Source: Nitrosotalea sp. (GTDB lineage: Archaea; Thermoproteota; Nitrososphaeria; Nitrososphaerales; Nitrosopumilaceae). Taken from it: a stretch of 56,210 bases of DNA. The translations under genes were made by a program, and so were the position numbers. This document shows, piece after piece, positions 1 to 7,930 of this stretch (positions within the stretch are counted from its first letter, which is position 1; each line of letters begins with the position of its first letter). The notes under the pieces are model-generated. The model was not told where the DNA came from. It saw only the letters and a list, made by a program, of their open reading frames with translations, and made no database searches. The stretch lies in NCBI GenBank assembly GCA_025451075.1, contig JANWLA010000013.1:1-56210 (forward strand). Direction: 5' to 3'.

Positions 1-543
1 ATAGCTACGCCGCTTGACAAGGTAAATGTTGACACTGATCAAATAGTGCCAAAACAATTTCTAAAATTAATCCAGAGAACTGGATTTGGACAGTACTTGT
101 TTTATGATTGGAGATATGATAAAGGTGATCCAAGAAAAGACTTTGTCTTAAACGATCCAGCGTATGCAAATTCCAAGATTTTACTTGCAAGAGACAACTT
201 TGGCTGTGGTTCTAGCAGAGAGCATGCAGTATGGGCACTTGATGACTATGGTTTTAGAGTGGTAATCTCGACCTCATTTGCTGACATATTCTACAATAAC
301 TGTTTCAAAAATGGAGTCTTACCAATACGGGTATCAGATGATATCTTGCAGAAATTGTTTTCAATAAAATCTGAAATTGAGGTAGACCTTGAAACTCAAT
401 CAATCAAGGCAGATGGCATCCAAGTTTCATTTCACATTGAACCACATTGGAAAAAGATTCTGCTTGAAGGACTAGATGATATCGCAGTTACGTTATTGCA
501 TGAATCTGACATTCTGCGATATGAAAGATCTCACAAAACCTAG
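1..543 (+). CDS. leuD: 3-isopropylmalate dehydratase small subunit (5' truncated by window edge)
   Basis: This is the small (swivel-domain) subunit of the leucine-pathway aconitase-family enzyme, which isomerises 2- and 3-isopropylmalate together with LeuC. The frame is open from base 1. The first visible residues, [13 protein letters not shown], are the conserved N-terminal motif of the family, so only a few codons lie outside the window and an internal GTG at 46 is not the start. The hallmark [13 protein letters not shown] motif (substrate-binding loop), the [13 protein letters not shown] segment and the usual length of about 180 aa are all present. The stop overlaps the end of the convergent nucleotidyltransferase gene by 4 nt. 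A homoaconitase-type small subunit is possible, but the motif spacing fits LeuD. Confidence 0.93.
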   Translation: MATPLDKVNVDTDQIVPKQFLKLIQRTGFGQYLFYDWRYDKGDPRKDFVLNDPAYANSKILLARDNFGCGSSREHAVWALDDYGFRVVISTSFADIFYNNCFKNGVLPIRVSDDILQKLFSIKSEIEVDLETQSIKADGIQVSFHIEPHWKKILLEGLDDIAVTLLHESDILRYERSHKT

Positions 544-1271
544 CCGAACTTTTTTATTATTGAGCTGACAAGTTCCTTGTTTCTCTCAGCACGTGTAGGA
601 GAATCAATGTCTAACCATTGAGTTTTTTCAATATCATATGCTGCAATCTTTCCTTTCTTGGATAATGGTTGTAAAATATCATAGGAAAGATTCAGATCTT
701 TTTTTCTTTGTTTCTTGGTCTTGACTATGTTGATTATCTTGGAATCTATGATGTATATCCCAAGACACTCTGCCATCTGAAGTTCAATCGTGGGTTTTTC
801 TTTGAATTCTTTTATGATTCCATTTTTTACTATGGCAAATCCTGTCTCTTCACTTCTGTATCGTCTAACAGCTATTGTAGCATCTGTCTTGGATTCTGTG
901 TGAAACTTGTGCATTTTTTTTATGTCAACTGGGCATAGGTTGTCAACAAACCACAAGAGAAATTCTTTACTTTTGCCAAGAGATGATTTTAGATGAACAA
1001 GATCTCCTCCTGTCCCACTCTGTGAATCCTGGATGAACTTTATTGGTTTTTTAAATCCCGTGTGGTTCTCAAAATATTTCTCTATCTGTTTTCCAATGCC
1101 TGAAAAATCTCCCAGTATGATTACTTCATCAATAATGTCAAACTTGGTAAGATACTTGGCAATATGATAAACAAGTGGCCTTCCATTGACTGGAATCATT
1201 GCTTTTGGAATGTAATCTGTAAATGGCTTGCCACGTGTTCCACGGCCTCCTGCCAAGATTACGGCTTTCAA
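540..1271 (-). CDS. Sugar-phosphate nucleotidyltransferase
   Basis: A 243-aa nucleotidyltransferase of the GlmU/RfbA type, expected to transfer an NMP to a sugar 1-phosphate to make a nucleotide sugar for glycan synthesis. The N-terminus carries the signature LAGGRGTR followed by [17 protein letters not shown] (phosphate-binding loop and catalytic lysine). [10 protein letters not shown] occupies the position of the metal-binding Asp. The C-terminal acyltransferase beta-helix of GlmU is absent. Its ATG lies 2 nt after the rps9 stop codon, so it probably rides on the Rpo3-ribosomal operon, in the place where many archaea carry rpoN and rpoK. The exact sugar cannot be told from sequence. Confidence 0.85.
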   Translation of the reverse strand: MKAVILAGGRGTRGKPFTDYIPKAMIPVNGRPLVYHIAKYLTKFDIIDEVIILGDFSGIGKQIEKYFENHTGFKKPIKFIQDSQSGTGGDLVHLKSSLGKSKEFLLWFVDNLCPVDIKKMHKFHTESKTDATIAVRRYRSEETGFAIVKNGIIKEFKEKPTIELQMAECLGIYIIDSKIINIVKTKKQRKKDLNLSYDILQPLSKKGKIAAYDIEKTQWLDIDSPTRAERNKELVSSIIKKFG

Positions 1272-1273
1272 TG

Positions 1274-1717
1274 CTATCGGTAGGACTTCTGTTTTCTTCT
1301 TCTAGCACCGGGGCCACCAAATTTCTTTGGTTCCTTTCTTCTATCATCACCGCTTAACAGGTGCTTATCAAATTCACTCAATCGTCTTCTAAGATCCTCT
1401 CTTACTGTTCTTGTGAGTGGATGGTCTTTTGGCTCCTTTCTAGTTTTTGTCCAACCTGTCATTGCTCTTGACATTGCAATTGCACTTGCATAAGACTGTC
1501 CGACAAAACCTCCGCCTTTGACCTTGACTGAAAGATCTACTTTGTTTCTAAGTTCTCCTGCAACTTCTAATGGACCTAACATAATTTCTCGTGCTACTTC
1601 TTGTTGCACCATTTCTACTGGAACATTGTTGATTCTAACACGGCCTACTCCTTTTGTAATAAATGCATGTGCACGTGCAGTTTTTCTAGATGCGTAATAG
1701 CTTTCTAATTTCACCAT
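1274..1717 (-). CDS. rps9: 30S ribosomal protein S9 (uS9)
   Basis: Small-subunit protein whose C-terminal tail reaches the P-site tRNA. The start region MVKLESYYASRKTARA, the central KGGGFVGQSYASAIAMSRAM and the basic C-terminus GGPGARRRKQKSYR are the family hallmarks. I chose the ATG at 1717 because it overlaps the TAA of rpl13 by one base (TAATG), a typical coupled start. An upstream in-frame GTG at 1729 would add four residues. It belongs to the Rpo3-L18e-L13-S9 operon. Confidence 0.93.
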   Translation of the reverse strand: MVKLESYYASRKTARAHAFITKGVGRVRINNVPVEMVQQEVAREIMLGPLEVAGELRNKVDLSVKVKGGGFVGQSYASAIAMSRAMTGWTKTRKEPKDHPLTRTVREDLRRRLSEFDKHLLSGDDRRKEPKKFGGPGARRRKQKSYR

Positions 1718-2196
1718 TATTCGTGCCACCCAACCATTTTACCTAATTCTCCTAGAGTTGTATAATATGGAGAAGGTCTTCTAATCTTTGCGTCATCAAA
1801 CTGTGTTGTCTTTTTTGATCTTAATTCGTTTGGTACTCCAAGATATGCTCTTAATCTTTTCAAAGCTGTTTTGCCTGATGGTTTGTCCTTTGGTAACATT
1901 CCTCGCACCATTCTGCTTATGATGGTGTCTGGTCTACGTGGGTGGAATGGACCAAACTTTGGATTATTGATACTTGCAATCTCCAAGAATTTTCTATATT
2001 CTTCGATGATTAATTTTCTGTCTCCTGAAAGCATAATGTTTTCAGAATTTACAATTGATACTCTGTTTCCTTTTATGAGTAATTTTGCAACATGAGAGCA
2101 AAGTCTACCTGCAATCATGTTTGTTCCATCTACTATGATATCTTGTGAAGCTGGATTCTTTTCTGCTGCTTTTACTTCGGAAACTTGTTTAGCCAA
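1717..2196 (-). CDS. rpl13: 50S ribosomal protein L13 (uL13)
   Basis: Large-subunit protein of about 159 aa, with IIVDGTNMIAGRLCSHVAKLL near the N-terminus and the internal motif FHPRRPDTIISRMVRGMLP characteristic of archaeal/eukaryotic L13. The only suitable start is a TTG at 2196 that overlaps the end of rpl18e by 8 nt, which suggests translational coupling. The N-terminus has about 20 extra residues rich in K, A and E before the fold begins. Confidence 0.93.
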   Translation of the reverse strand: MAKQVSEVKAAEKNPASQDIIVDGTNMIAGRLCSHVAKLLIKGNRVSIVNSENIMLSGDRKLIIEEYRKFLEIASINNPKFGPFHPRRPDTIISRMVRGMLPKDKPSGKTALKRLRAYLGVPNELRSKKTTQFDDAKIRRPSPYYTTLGELGKMVGWHE

Positions 2197-2536
2197 TTAT
2201 TTTTACTCCTTTACCTGTTGGATTATTCTTGATAATCTGTGATATGTCTAATATTTTTCCACCTGACTCTGCTACTTTTTTTGCGCCAGTAGTTGAGATT
2301 GAAAATGAACATAATGTTATTTTATGTGACAGACTTCCAGTTCCTAACACTTTGCCTGGAACTACTACGATGTCATTGTCTGATACAAATTTATCCAGTT
2401 GGCCCAAATTCATTGTTCTTTTTGCTCTGGTTGGTTTTAAAGCAAGATCTGCTAATCTTTCCCATATGGGTGCATTGTTCTTCTTTGAAGCCGCATGCAA
2501 AGTCTTTACCATTTGAATGACAATCTGATTAGTCAT
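2189..2536 (-). CDS. rpl18e: 50S ribosomal protein L18e (eL18)
   Basis: Archaeal/eukaryotic large-subunit protein of the L15e/L18e fold, 115 aa. Recognisable segments are the WERLADLALKPTRAKR stretch, VPGKVLGTGSL and the C-terminal GKGVKIIG. It lies between Rpo3 and L13, the canonical archaeal gene order. The ATG at 2536 gives a standard length. Confidence 0.92.
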   Translation of the reverse strand: MTNQIVIQMVKTLHAASKKNNAPIWERLADLALKPTRAKRTMNLGQLDKFVSDNDIVVVPGKVLGTGSLSHKITLCSFSISTTGAKKVAESGGKILDISQIIKNNPTGKGVKIIG

Positions 2537-2579
2537 GTGTAATAATGCCCACTTTTACCCAAATATAATATAATATGCT

Positions 2580-3215
2580 TCAACCAAGTGCGGCTACGTT
2601 CTTTTGGAAATCGCCTAATCTTTTTTCGAGCTCTTCTATTGCTGCACGTAGAACTTCTTTTGGAGTCAAACTACCTGTGGTTTCTATGGTCAAAACATGT
2701 TCGTCGGGATTATTTGTAGATGTAAGGGCCGCGACTGTAGAAGAATTCCATTTGGCATGATCGCTACCTCTGCCTAGTCTTGCATAAGCCTCCACTTTTA
2801 ATTTCTGACTTGGAGCTAGTGCAACAATTGGAATGCTGGAACTAACTGGCTTGACAACTTCGTCTTCTGAACTAATCTCTGATGATGTGATAGTGCGTGT
2901 TGTATCTGAATTACCTGAATCTAGCATGAGTAATACTCTGCATCTGCTGCAACCAAGTTCACTATGGCAGTCACATGCGGATGGTTCTATAAATCTCCCA
3001 AGATCTGTTCTGAGTGGCATCATTGCAAGTCTGTGGGCCACTCCTTCGTCAGGTAAAACTGATGAATTTTCGATAATTATGACATCATCTACTGCAAATG
3101 TTGGAATTCCTGCCAAGCAAATTCGTCTAAGTGCATTAGCATACTGGACAGGTATACCCTTTAATTTTACAACTATATTGTTACCACTTTCCTGAACAAT
3201 CTCTAAAGAAGTCAA
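2580..3215 (-). CDS. rpoD: DNA-directed RNA polymerase subunit D (Rpo3)
   Basis: The Rpb3/alpha-like assembly subunit of archaeal RNA polymerase (211 aa), which dimerises with Rpo11 to start enzyme assembly. IPVQYANALRRICLAGIPTFAVDDV and LPDEGVAHRLAMMPLRTD are the conserved dimerisation-domain motifs. Cys81, Cys83, Cys89 and Cys92 form a C-x-C-x5-C-x2-C loop in domain 2 resembling the zinc loop of eukaryotic Rpb3. The extra ferredoxin-like iron-sulfur domain found in some archaeal Rpo3 proteins is absent, consistent with the short length. It is the first gene of the minus-strand operon, divergent from the SBDS operon. Confidence 0.94.
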   Translation of the reverse strand: MTSLEIVQESGNNIVVKLKGIPVQYANALRRICLAGIPTFAVDDVIIIENSSVLPDEGVAHRLAMMPLRTDLGRFIEPSACDCHSELGCSRCRVLLMLDSGNSDTTRTITSSEISSEDEVVKPVSSSIPIVALAPSQKLKVEAYARLGRGSDHAKWNSSTVAALTSTNNPDEHVLTIETTGSLTPKEVLRAAIEELEKRLGDFQKNVAALG

Positions 3216-3285
3216 AGCTTACGAAAAAGGACTGAAATTCCAAATAAAAATCTAGCGAGTTTTTCTTTATAGATAAATACCGAGC

Positions 3286-3990
3286 ATGAGTACCTCAATT
3301 ATGGATGCTAAAGTAACAATTGTGAGATTTTCAGTAGAAGGCGAAAAGTTTGAGATATTGGTAAAACCAGACCCTGCCTTGGAGTTCAAACTGGGCAAGC
3401 GCAAGGACATTACAGGTGTCTTGATCTCAGAGGAAATTTACTCTGATTCCAATAAAGGTACTAGAGCATCTACTGAGAAACTAATGAAGGCATTCAAAAC
3501 TGATGATGCAAATGCCATTGCTACTATAATGCTCCAGAAAGGAGAACTAAATCTTACTACCGATCAGCGAAGAAAAATGGTTTCTGATAAACGCAAACAG
3601 ATTGTGGACTTTATCGCTAAAACATATGTTGATCCAAGATCACACCTTCCACATCCTCCACTTCGTATAGAACAAGCCATGGATGATGCCAGAGTGTCAG
3701 TTGATCCTTTCAGAAATATTGATGAACAGATAAAAGAAATAGTTGAACAACTCCGTTCAATAATTCCATTAAAGTCTGAAAACATGCTTCTTGAAATTCT
3801 AGTGCCAGCACAATTTGCGGCCCAATCTTATTCTGTGTTAAAGTCATTTGGTACTTTACAAAAAGAAGAATGGCAATCAAATGGTGGACTCAAAGTAATA
3901 CTAGATATACCGGCGGCGGCAAGGGCAAATGTAATGGATAGATTAGGCTCTGTAACAAAAGGTACTGCTTCCATTGAGGTTGCGAAATGA
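3286..3990 (+). CDS. Ribosome maturation protein SBDS/Sdo1
   Basis: Archaeal orthologue of Shwachman-Bodian-Diamond protein, involved in late 60S-type subunit maturation. It has the expected three-domain layout in 234 aa: the FYSH domain at the N-terminus (residues to about 90, with the KGELNLTTDQRR segment at its end), a helical domain (residues 95-165, with the conserved HPPLRIEQAMDDARVSVDP) and a C-terminal ferredoxin-like domain. The first ATG at 3286 follows a TATA-like stretch; a second ATG lies five codons in. It opens the exosome superoperon and overlaps rrp4 by 4 nt, the classic archaeal SBDS-exosome linkage. Confidence 0.93.
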   Translation: MSTSIMDAKVTIVRFSVEGEKFEILVKPDPALEFKLGKRKDITGVLISEEIYSDSNKGTRASTEKLMKAFKTDDANAIATIMLQKGELNLTTDQRRKMVSDKRKQIVDFIAKTYVDPRSHLPHPPLRIEQAMDDARVSVDPFRNIDEQIKEIVEQLRSIIPLKSENMLLEILVPAQFAAQSYSVLKSFGTLQKEEWQSNGGLKVILDIPAAARANVMDRLGSVTKGTASIEVAK

Positions 3991-4691
3991 TGGACGTAAA
4001 ACGCAGATATGTTATTCCTGGAGACGTAATAGCAACTGGACCATTGAGACCAGAACAAAATGTGTTCCAAGATGGTGATAGAATGATTTCTACATGTGTT
4101 GGTATTTCAGAAATTTTTGAAAATTCAGTCAAAGTAATTCCGCTCACTGGTGGATACATGCCAAAGGCAAATGACTTGGTCATTGGCAAAGTAATTGGAA
4201 CATCTCCACTCTCTTGGGAATTTGACATCAATTCTTGTTTTGTTGGATTCTTACCTGCCCAAGATGTGTTTGGAAGAGATTATTCTCCAACTAAGGATGA
4301 GCTCAGACAGAGATTAGATATTGGTGATTTGGTTGCAGTACGAATTGCAAATTTTGATAGATCAAGAGATCCTCTCCTAACTGTACAGGATAGAGATCTT
4401 GGAAAAATTGATTCAGGTGAACTAATTGAAATATCTCCAAGTAAAGTACCTAGATTGATAGGCAAACGTGGTTCTATGATTCAAACAATAGAGATGGCTA
4501 CTAAAGCAATTATTACAATAGGTCAAAACGGATGGATAGTAATATCCTGCGAAGATTCCGAGGGATTATTAAAGGCAGTAGAAGCAGTGAAAATGATCGA
4601 TGCCCTCGCGCATACGCCGAACTTGACTGAAAGAGTCAAATCTATGCTTGGGGTTGTAGATGGTGAAAACAATGACACAATTAATGACTGA
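3987..4691 (+). CDS. rrp4: Exosome RNA-binding cap subunit Rrp4
   Basis: Cap protein of the archaeal exosome that guides RNA into the Rrp41/Rrp42 ring. Visible domains in 234 aa are an N-terminal beta domain (VIPGDVIATG), an S1 domain (about 60-135, with GDLVAVRIANFD) and a KH domain (about 145-210, with PSKVPRLIGKRGSMIQTI, the GxxG loop being GKRG). Start overlaps the SBDS stop (ATGA) and the end overlaps rrp41. Confidence 0.94.
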   Translation: MMDVKRRYVIPGDVIATGPLRPEQNVFQDGDRMISTCVGISEIFENSVKVIPLTGGYMPKANDLVIGKVIGTSPLSWEFDINSCFVGFLPAQDVFGRDYSPTKDELRQRLDIGDLVAVRIANFDRSRDPLLTVQDRDLGKIDSGELIEISPSKVPRLIGKRGSMIQTIEMATKAIITIGQNGWIVISCEDSEGLLKAVEAVKMIDALAHTPNLTERVKSMLGVVDGENNDTIND

Positions 4692-5388
4692 AGATGGAAT
4701 TAGATGTGATGGAAGGAGACTTGATGAACTTAGAAACATCTCCATTAAAGTTGGAGTACTAAAAAATGCAGATGGATCTGCATATATTGAATTTGGAAAG
4801 AACAAAATTTTAGCAGGAGTATTTGGTCCTCGAGATGTTCACCCAAAACACATGGCAAATCCAGATTCTGGAATTCTTCGTTGCAGATACCACATGTCAC
4901 CTTTCTCTGTAACTGAGAGAAAAAATCCTGCTCCATCAAGAAGAGAAATTGAAATTTCCAAAGTTATCAAAGAAGCATTACAACCAGCTGTTATACTAAA
5001 AGACTATCCACGAACTGTAATTGATGTATTCATTGAAGTACTCCAAGCAGATGGTGGCTCTAGATGTGCAGCACTTGATGCGGCAGCAGTTGCTCTTGCA
5101 GATGCAGGTATACCAATGCGTGACTTGGTTTCTGCTTGTGCAGCAGGCAAAGTCGCAGATAGAATTGTTCTAGATGTAAATAATGAAGAAGACCAAGAAG
5201 GACAAGCAGACATGCCAGTGGCATTGATGCCAAATCTTGGAAAAGTTACACTATTGCAGCTTGATGGAATGCTAAAACCAGAGGAATTCAAAACATGCAT
5301 GCAAACCGCTCTAGTGGGTTGCAAGCGAGTCTATGAAGTCCAGAGAAAAGCATTAATGGAAAAATACTTCCAAAACGGTGAGCAATAA
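4672..5388 (+). CDS. rrp41: Exosome catalytic subunit Rrp41
   Basis: The phosphorolytic RNase PH-type active subunit of the archaeal exosome, forming a hexameric ring with Rrp42. The N-terminal DGIRCDGRRLDELR, the GVFGPRDVHPKH segment, the active-site region VLQADGGSRCAALDAAAVALADAG and the conserved acidic pair in ADMPVALMPN are all present. Three in-frame starts exist (4660, 4672, 4684). I chose the ATG at 4672; the ATG at 4684 would overlap the rrp4 stop by 8 nt and is also plausible. Confidence 0.93.
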   Translation: MTQLMTEDGIRCDGRRLDELRNISIKVGVLKNADGSAYIEFGKNKILAGVFGPRDVHPKHMANPDSGILRCRYHMSPFSVTERKNPAPSRREIEISKVIKEALQPAVILKDYPRTVIDVFIEVLQADGGSRCAALDAAAVALADAGIPMRDLVSACAAGKVADRIVLDVNNEEDQEGQADMPVALMPNLGKVTLLQLDGMLKPEEFKTCMQTALVGCKRVYEVQRKALMEKYFQNGEQ

Positions 5389-6193
5389 ATTGAATTCTCA
5401 AATACTAGATCAACTAAAACGAGAGAAAATTCTAGACCTGCTCAAAACAGGAAAAAGAATTGACGGTCGTTCCCTTGATGAACAAAGACCGCTTATTATT
5501 GAAACTGGAGTCATTCCAAAAGCAAATGGTTCTGCTAGAGTAAAACTTGGAAATACTGAAATCATAACCGGTGTAAAAATCCAGCCTGACAAACCGTTTC
5601 CAGATCTTGGAGATAAAGGAATTCTCATCTGCACTGCAGAGATTTTACCCTTGGCAGATCCAAATGCAGAGCCTGGACCACCAAATGAGGAAGTAATCGA
5701 ACTTGCTCGAGTTGTTGACAGGGGAATACGCGAGACTGAAATGATTGACTTGCACAAACTTGTTCTAATTGAAAATAAATCTGTCATTGGAATGTTCATT
5801 GATAGCAGCGTGATAGATTCTGGCGGAAATCTCTTTGATGCATGCTCTTATGCATCTGTAGCTGGAATTCTTTCTTGCACTGTTCCAAAATGGGAAATAA
5901 AAGATGAAGCACCAGTCCTTGTGGAAGGTGTGACATCCAAGCCTCCGATTAAGACATTGCCTGTATCAGTTACCATGGCAAGAATTGGTGACTATATCAT
6001 TGTGGATCCAACAAAAGATGAGGAATCGTGCATGGATGCAAGAATTACAATTACGACAAATTCTGATGGTAACATTTGTGCTGTACAAAAGGGTGGAAGT
6101 GATGGATTTACTGCTGAACAACTTATCCAGTGCTCTGAAACAGCACTCACTGTAGGAAGAAAAATAAGGAAGCAATTTGAGACGTTGATGTAA
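5378..6193 (+). CDS. rrp42: Exosome structural subunit Rrp42
   Basis: Inactive RNase PH-fold partner of Rrp41 in the exosome ring; it helps bind RNA. KRIDGRSLDEQRP and KANGSARVKLGNTEIITGVKI are family signatures, and NLFDACSYASVAGIL replaces the catalytic GGS region of Rrp41 as expected. The start is a GTG at 5378 that overlaps the rrp41 stop by 11 nt; a TTG at 5390 is an alternative. It is followed 3 nt later by the L37Ae gene, indicating one transcript. Confidence 0.93.
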   Translation: MSNKLNSQILDQLKREKILDLLKTGKRIDGRSLDEQRPLIIETGVIPKANGSARVKLGNTEIITGVKIQPDKPFPDLGDKGILICTAEILPLADPNAEPGPPNEEVIELARVVDRGIRETEMIDLHKLVLIENKSVIGMFIDSSVIDSGGNLFDACSYASVAGILSCTVPKWEIKDEAPVLVEGVTSKPPIKTLPVSVTMARIGDYIIVDPTKDEESCMDARITITTNSDGNICAVQKGGSDGFTAEQLIQCSETALTVGRKIRKQFETLM

Positions 6194-6196
6194 GAT

Positions 6197-6412
6197 ATGG
6201 CAAAAGGAAAAAGCGCTTCACTCAAGGGACTCGGACAAAAATATGGCCTCAAACCAAGAAAAAAATACACTTCAGTCCATAGACAATTAAAAGCACAAAG
6301 AAAATGTCCAGAGTGCGGTTCTGAGAGATTTGGAAGAGAAGCAGTCGGAATTTGGGCTTGCAAGAAATGCAACTTTAAGGTAGCAGGCTTGGCATACGAT
6401 GTCAAAATTTAG
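6197..6412 (+). CDS. rpl37ae: 50S ribosomal protein L37Ae (eL43)
   Basis: Small basic zinc-ribbon ribosomal protein of 71 aa. The ribbon is formed by CPECGSERFGR and WACKKCNFKVAG (C-x2-C, 15-residue gap, C-x2-C). KYGLKPRKKYTSVHRQLKAQR is the usual rRNA-binding N-terminus. It sits in the exosome operon, with the next gene overlapping its end by 14 nt. Confidence 0.93.
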   Translation: MAKGKSASLKGLGQKYGLKPRKKYTSVHRQLKAQRKCPECGSERFGREAVGIWACKKCNFKVAGLAYDVKI

Positions 6413-6641
6413 TGCCAAGATAGAAATTTCTGCCGGAAAACAAACCAAGGCTGTTTTTGATTCCCTTGAAACTGACAATAAATTCTACGACGAAAATCCT
6501 ACCAAGACAAAATTTTCACTTGACAAAAAAATTACAATCATGATTGATGCACAAGAAGTTGCACATCTGCGTGCTAACCTGAATTCTACACTACGACTTG
6601 TTCAGGCAAGTAATGATTCAATCGAATCGGTAAAGTTATAA
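6399..6641 (+). CDS. pcc1: KEOPS complex subunit Pcc1
   Basis: 80-aa dimerisation subunit of KEOPS, the complex that makes the t6A37 modification of ANN-decoding tRNAs together with Kae1/Bud32/Cgi121. Pattern and length match the archaeal CTAG/Pcc1 family: two N-terminal beta strands, a central KITIMIDAQEVAHLRANLNS and a final helix with LRLVQASNDSI. Its place between L37Ae and prefoldin beta is a common archaeal arrangement. Sequence conservation in this small family is low, so the context adds weight. Confidence 0.82.
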   Translation: MSKFSAKIEISAGKQTKAVFDSLETDNKFYDENPTKTKFSLDKKITIMIDAQEVAHLRANLNSTLRLVQASNDSIESVKL

Positions 6642-6664
6642 ACAAAACAGCAGGTCTGGCATTC

Positions 6665-7060
6665 ATGTCTGCAGGCGAACAACAAATTCCTCCATGGTTA
6701 CAAGAACAAGTGGGAAGACTGCAGCAAATGCAACAAAACCTCCAGTCTATCATGATGCAAAAACAACATCTTGAATCCGAACATCTGGAAACTGAGAGAG
6801 CACTTGAGATTTTGCAAAAGGCAAATGATGATGACACTGTATACAAAACAGCAGGATCAATTCTTGTCAAATCTACAAAACCGGTATTGCTTTCAGAATT
6901 GCAAGAAAAAAAAGAGCTTGCAAACACAAGACTTACCGTATTATCAAAGCAAGAAGTTAGAATAAAAGAGAACCTCAAAGAAGCAGAGACCAAAATTCGG
7001 GAAATGCTACGAGGACCTGCAGGTCAACCAGGACAACAAAAGACAGATACTCCTAAATAA
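6665..7060 (+). CDS. pfdB: Prefoldin beta subunit
   Basis: 131-aa coiled-coil subunit of the hexameric prefoldin chaperone, which hands unfolded proteins to the thermosome. Heptad-rich helices flank a central hairpin segment (DTVYKTAGSILVKSTKPVLL) that is diagnostic of the beta subunit. The C-terminal tail is Pro/Gln rich and likely disordered. It follows pcc1 by 23 nt in the same direction. Confidence 0.92.
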   Translation: MSAGEQQIPPWLQEQVGRLQQMQQNLQSIMMQKQHLESEHLETERALEILQKANDDDTVYKTAGSILVKSTKPVLLSELQEKKELANTRLTVLSKQEVRIKENLKEAETKIREMLRGPAGQPGQQKTDTPK

Positions 7061-7090
7061 AATATTTACAGAAATCTAAATGGGCCCTTG

Positions 7091-7777
7091 ATGAAAATTG
7101 AAGATCTCCGAATGGTAATTGACGAAAGAGAGAAAAAAAGCGGAATCCCTGATCTGATAAAACAGATTGGAGTCAAAGTGGAGATGATGAACTTGCCAGT
7201 TGGTGATTATATTGTTGCACCAGAAACAATTGTTGAAAGAAAAAGTGTGAGCGATTTTATCTCTTCAGTTTTTGATGGAAGGCTATTTGATCAATGCAGC
7301 AGGCTCAAAGAACACTTTGAGCATCCAAGTATCATAATAGAAGGAAATGTTGACGAGATTGATGCCATAACAGAAAATCCCCTTGTATTCTATGGTGCGG
7401 TATCTTCTGTAGTGCTTGATTTTAAAATACCTGTAATTCCGACCCCTAATGCGTCTCATACTGCCAAGTTGTTGATTTCAATGTGTGTCAGGCAAGGTAC
7501 TGTAAAGGGACCTTTTCTTAAAAAAATTCGAAAGTCAGGTGACCTGCAGCAACAGCAACTATCTATTTTATGCAGCCTGCCAGGTGTTGGAGAAAAACTT
7601 GCAACACGAATGCTAGAAAAATTTGGCTCTACCAGTAATTCATTGAATGCAACATCGGTGGAACTATCCAAGATAGCTGGGATGGGAGAAGCCCGTGCTC
7701 AAAAGATAAGAAAGATACTTGATGCTACAAGTAAGAATCTGCAAAAGACTGATCAAAAAACATTGCACGATGTATGA
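7091..7777 (+). CDS. XPF/ERCC4-type structure-specific nuclease with HhH domain
   Basis: A short archaeal XPF: nuclease domain plus tandem helix-hairpin-helix, without the SF2 helicase part of Hef. Asp11 in IDERE and the motif V-E49-R50-K51-x3-D55 form the metal-dependent ERK active site. The C-terminal region (about 165-215) carries CSLPGVGEKLATRMLEKFGS and KIAGMGEARAQKI, two HhH hairpins for branched DNA. It would cleave 3'-flap, fork or Holliday-like structures, usually with PCNA. The ATG at 7091 is preferred over a TTG one codon upstream. It is the last gene of the long plus-strand housekeeping run. Confidence 0.9.
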   Translation: MKIEDLRMVIDEREKKSGIPDLIKQIGVKVEMMNLPVGDYIVAPETIVERKSVSDFISSVFDGRLFDQCSRLKEHFEHPSIIIEGNVDEIDAITENPLVFYGAVSSVVLDFKIPVIPTPNASHTAKLLISMCVRQGTVKGPFLKKIRKSGDLQQQQLSILCSLPGVGEKLATRMLEKFGSTSNSLNATSVELSKIAGMGEARAQKIRKILDATSKNLQKTDQKTLHDV

Positions 7778-7930
7778 TGAAGAACTTAGACTAATCGATT
7801 AATTCTACCAGTGAGTCTTACAGGGTTTGAACTCTAACGATTAATCTTTTCAATAGATCGTTGTACCAAAATTTCATCATGTGTTAAAGAAAGATCTGGC
7901 TTAAATATTGCAATCATTAACCATTGCCTA

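Noticed and set aside
7795-7860. GGGTTTGAACTCT near 7827 resembling a tRNA T-arm
   Set aside because: No matching acceptor, anticodon or D-arm could be folded around it on either strand; chance similarity.
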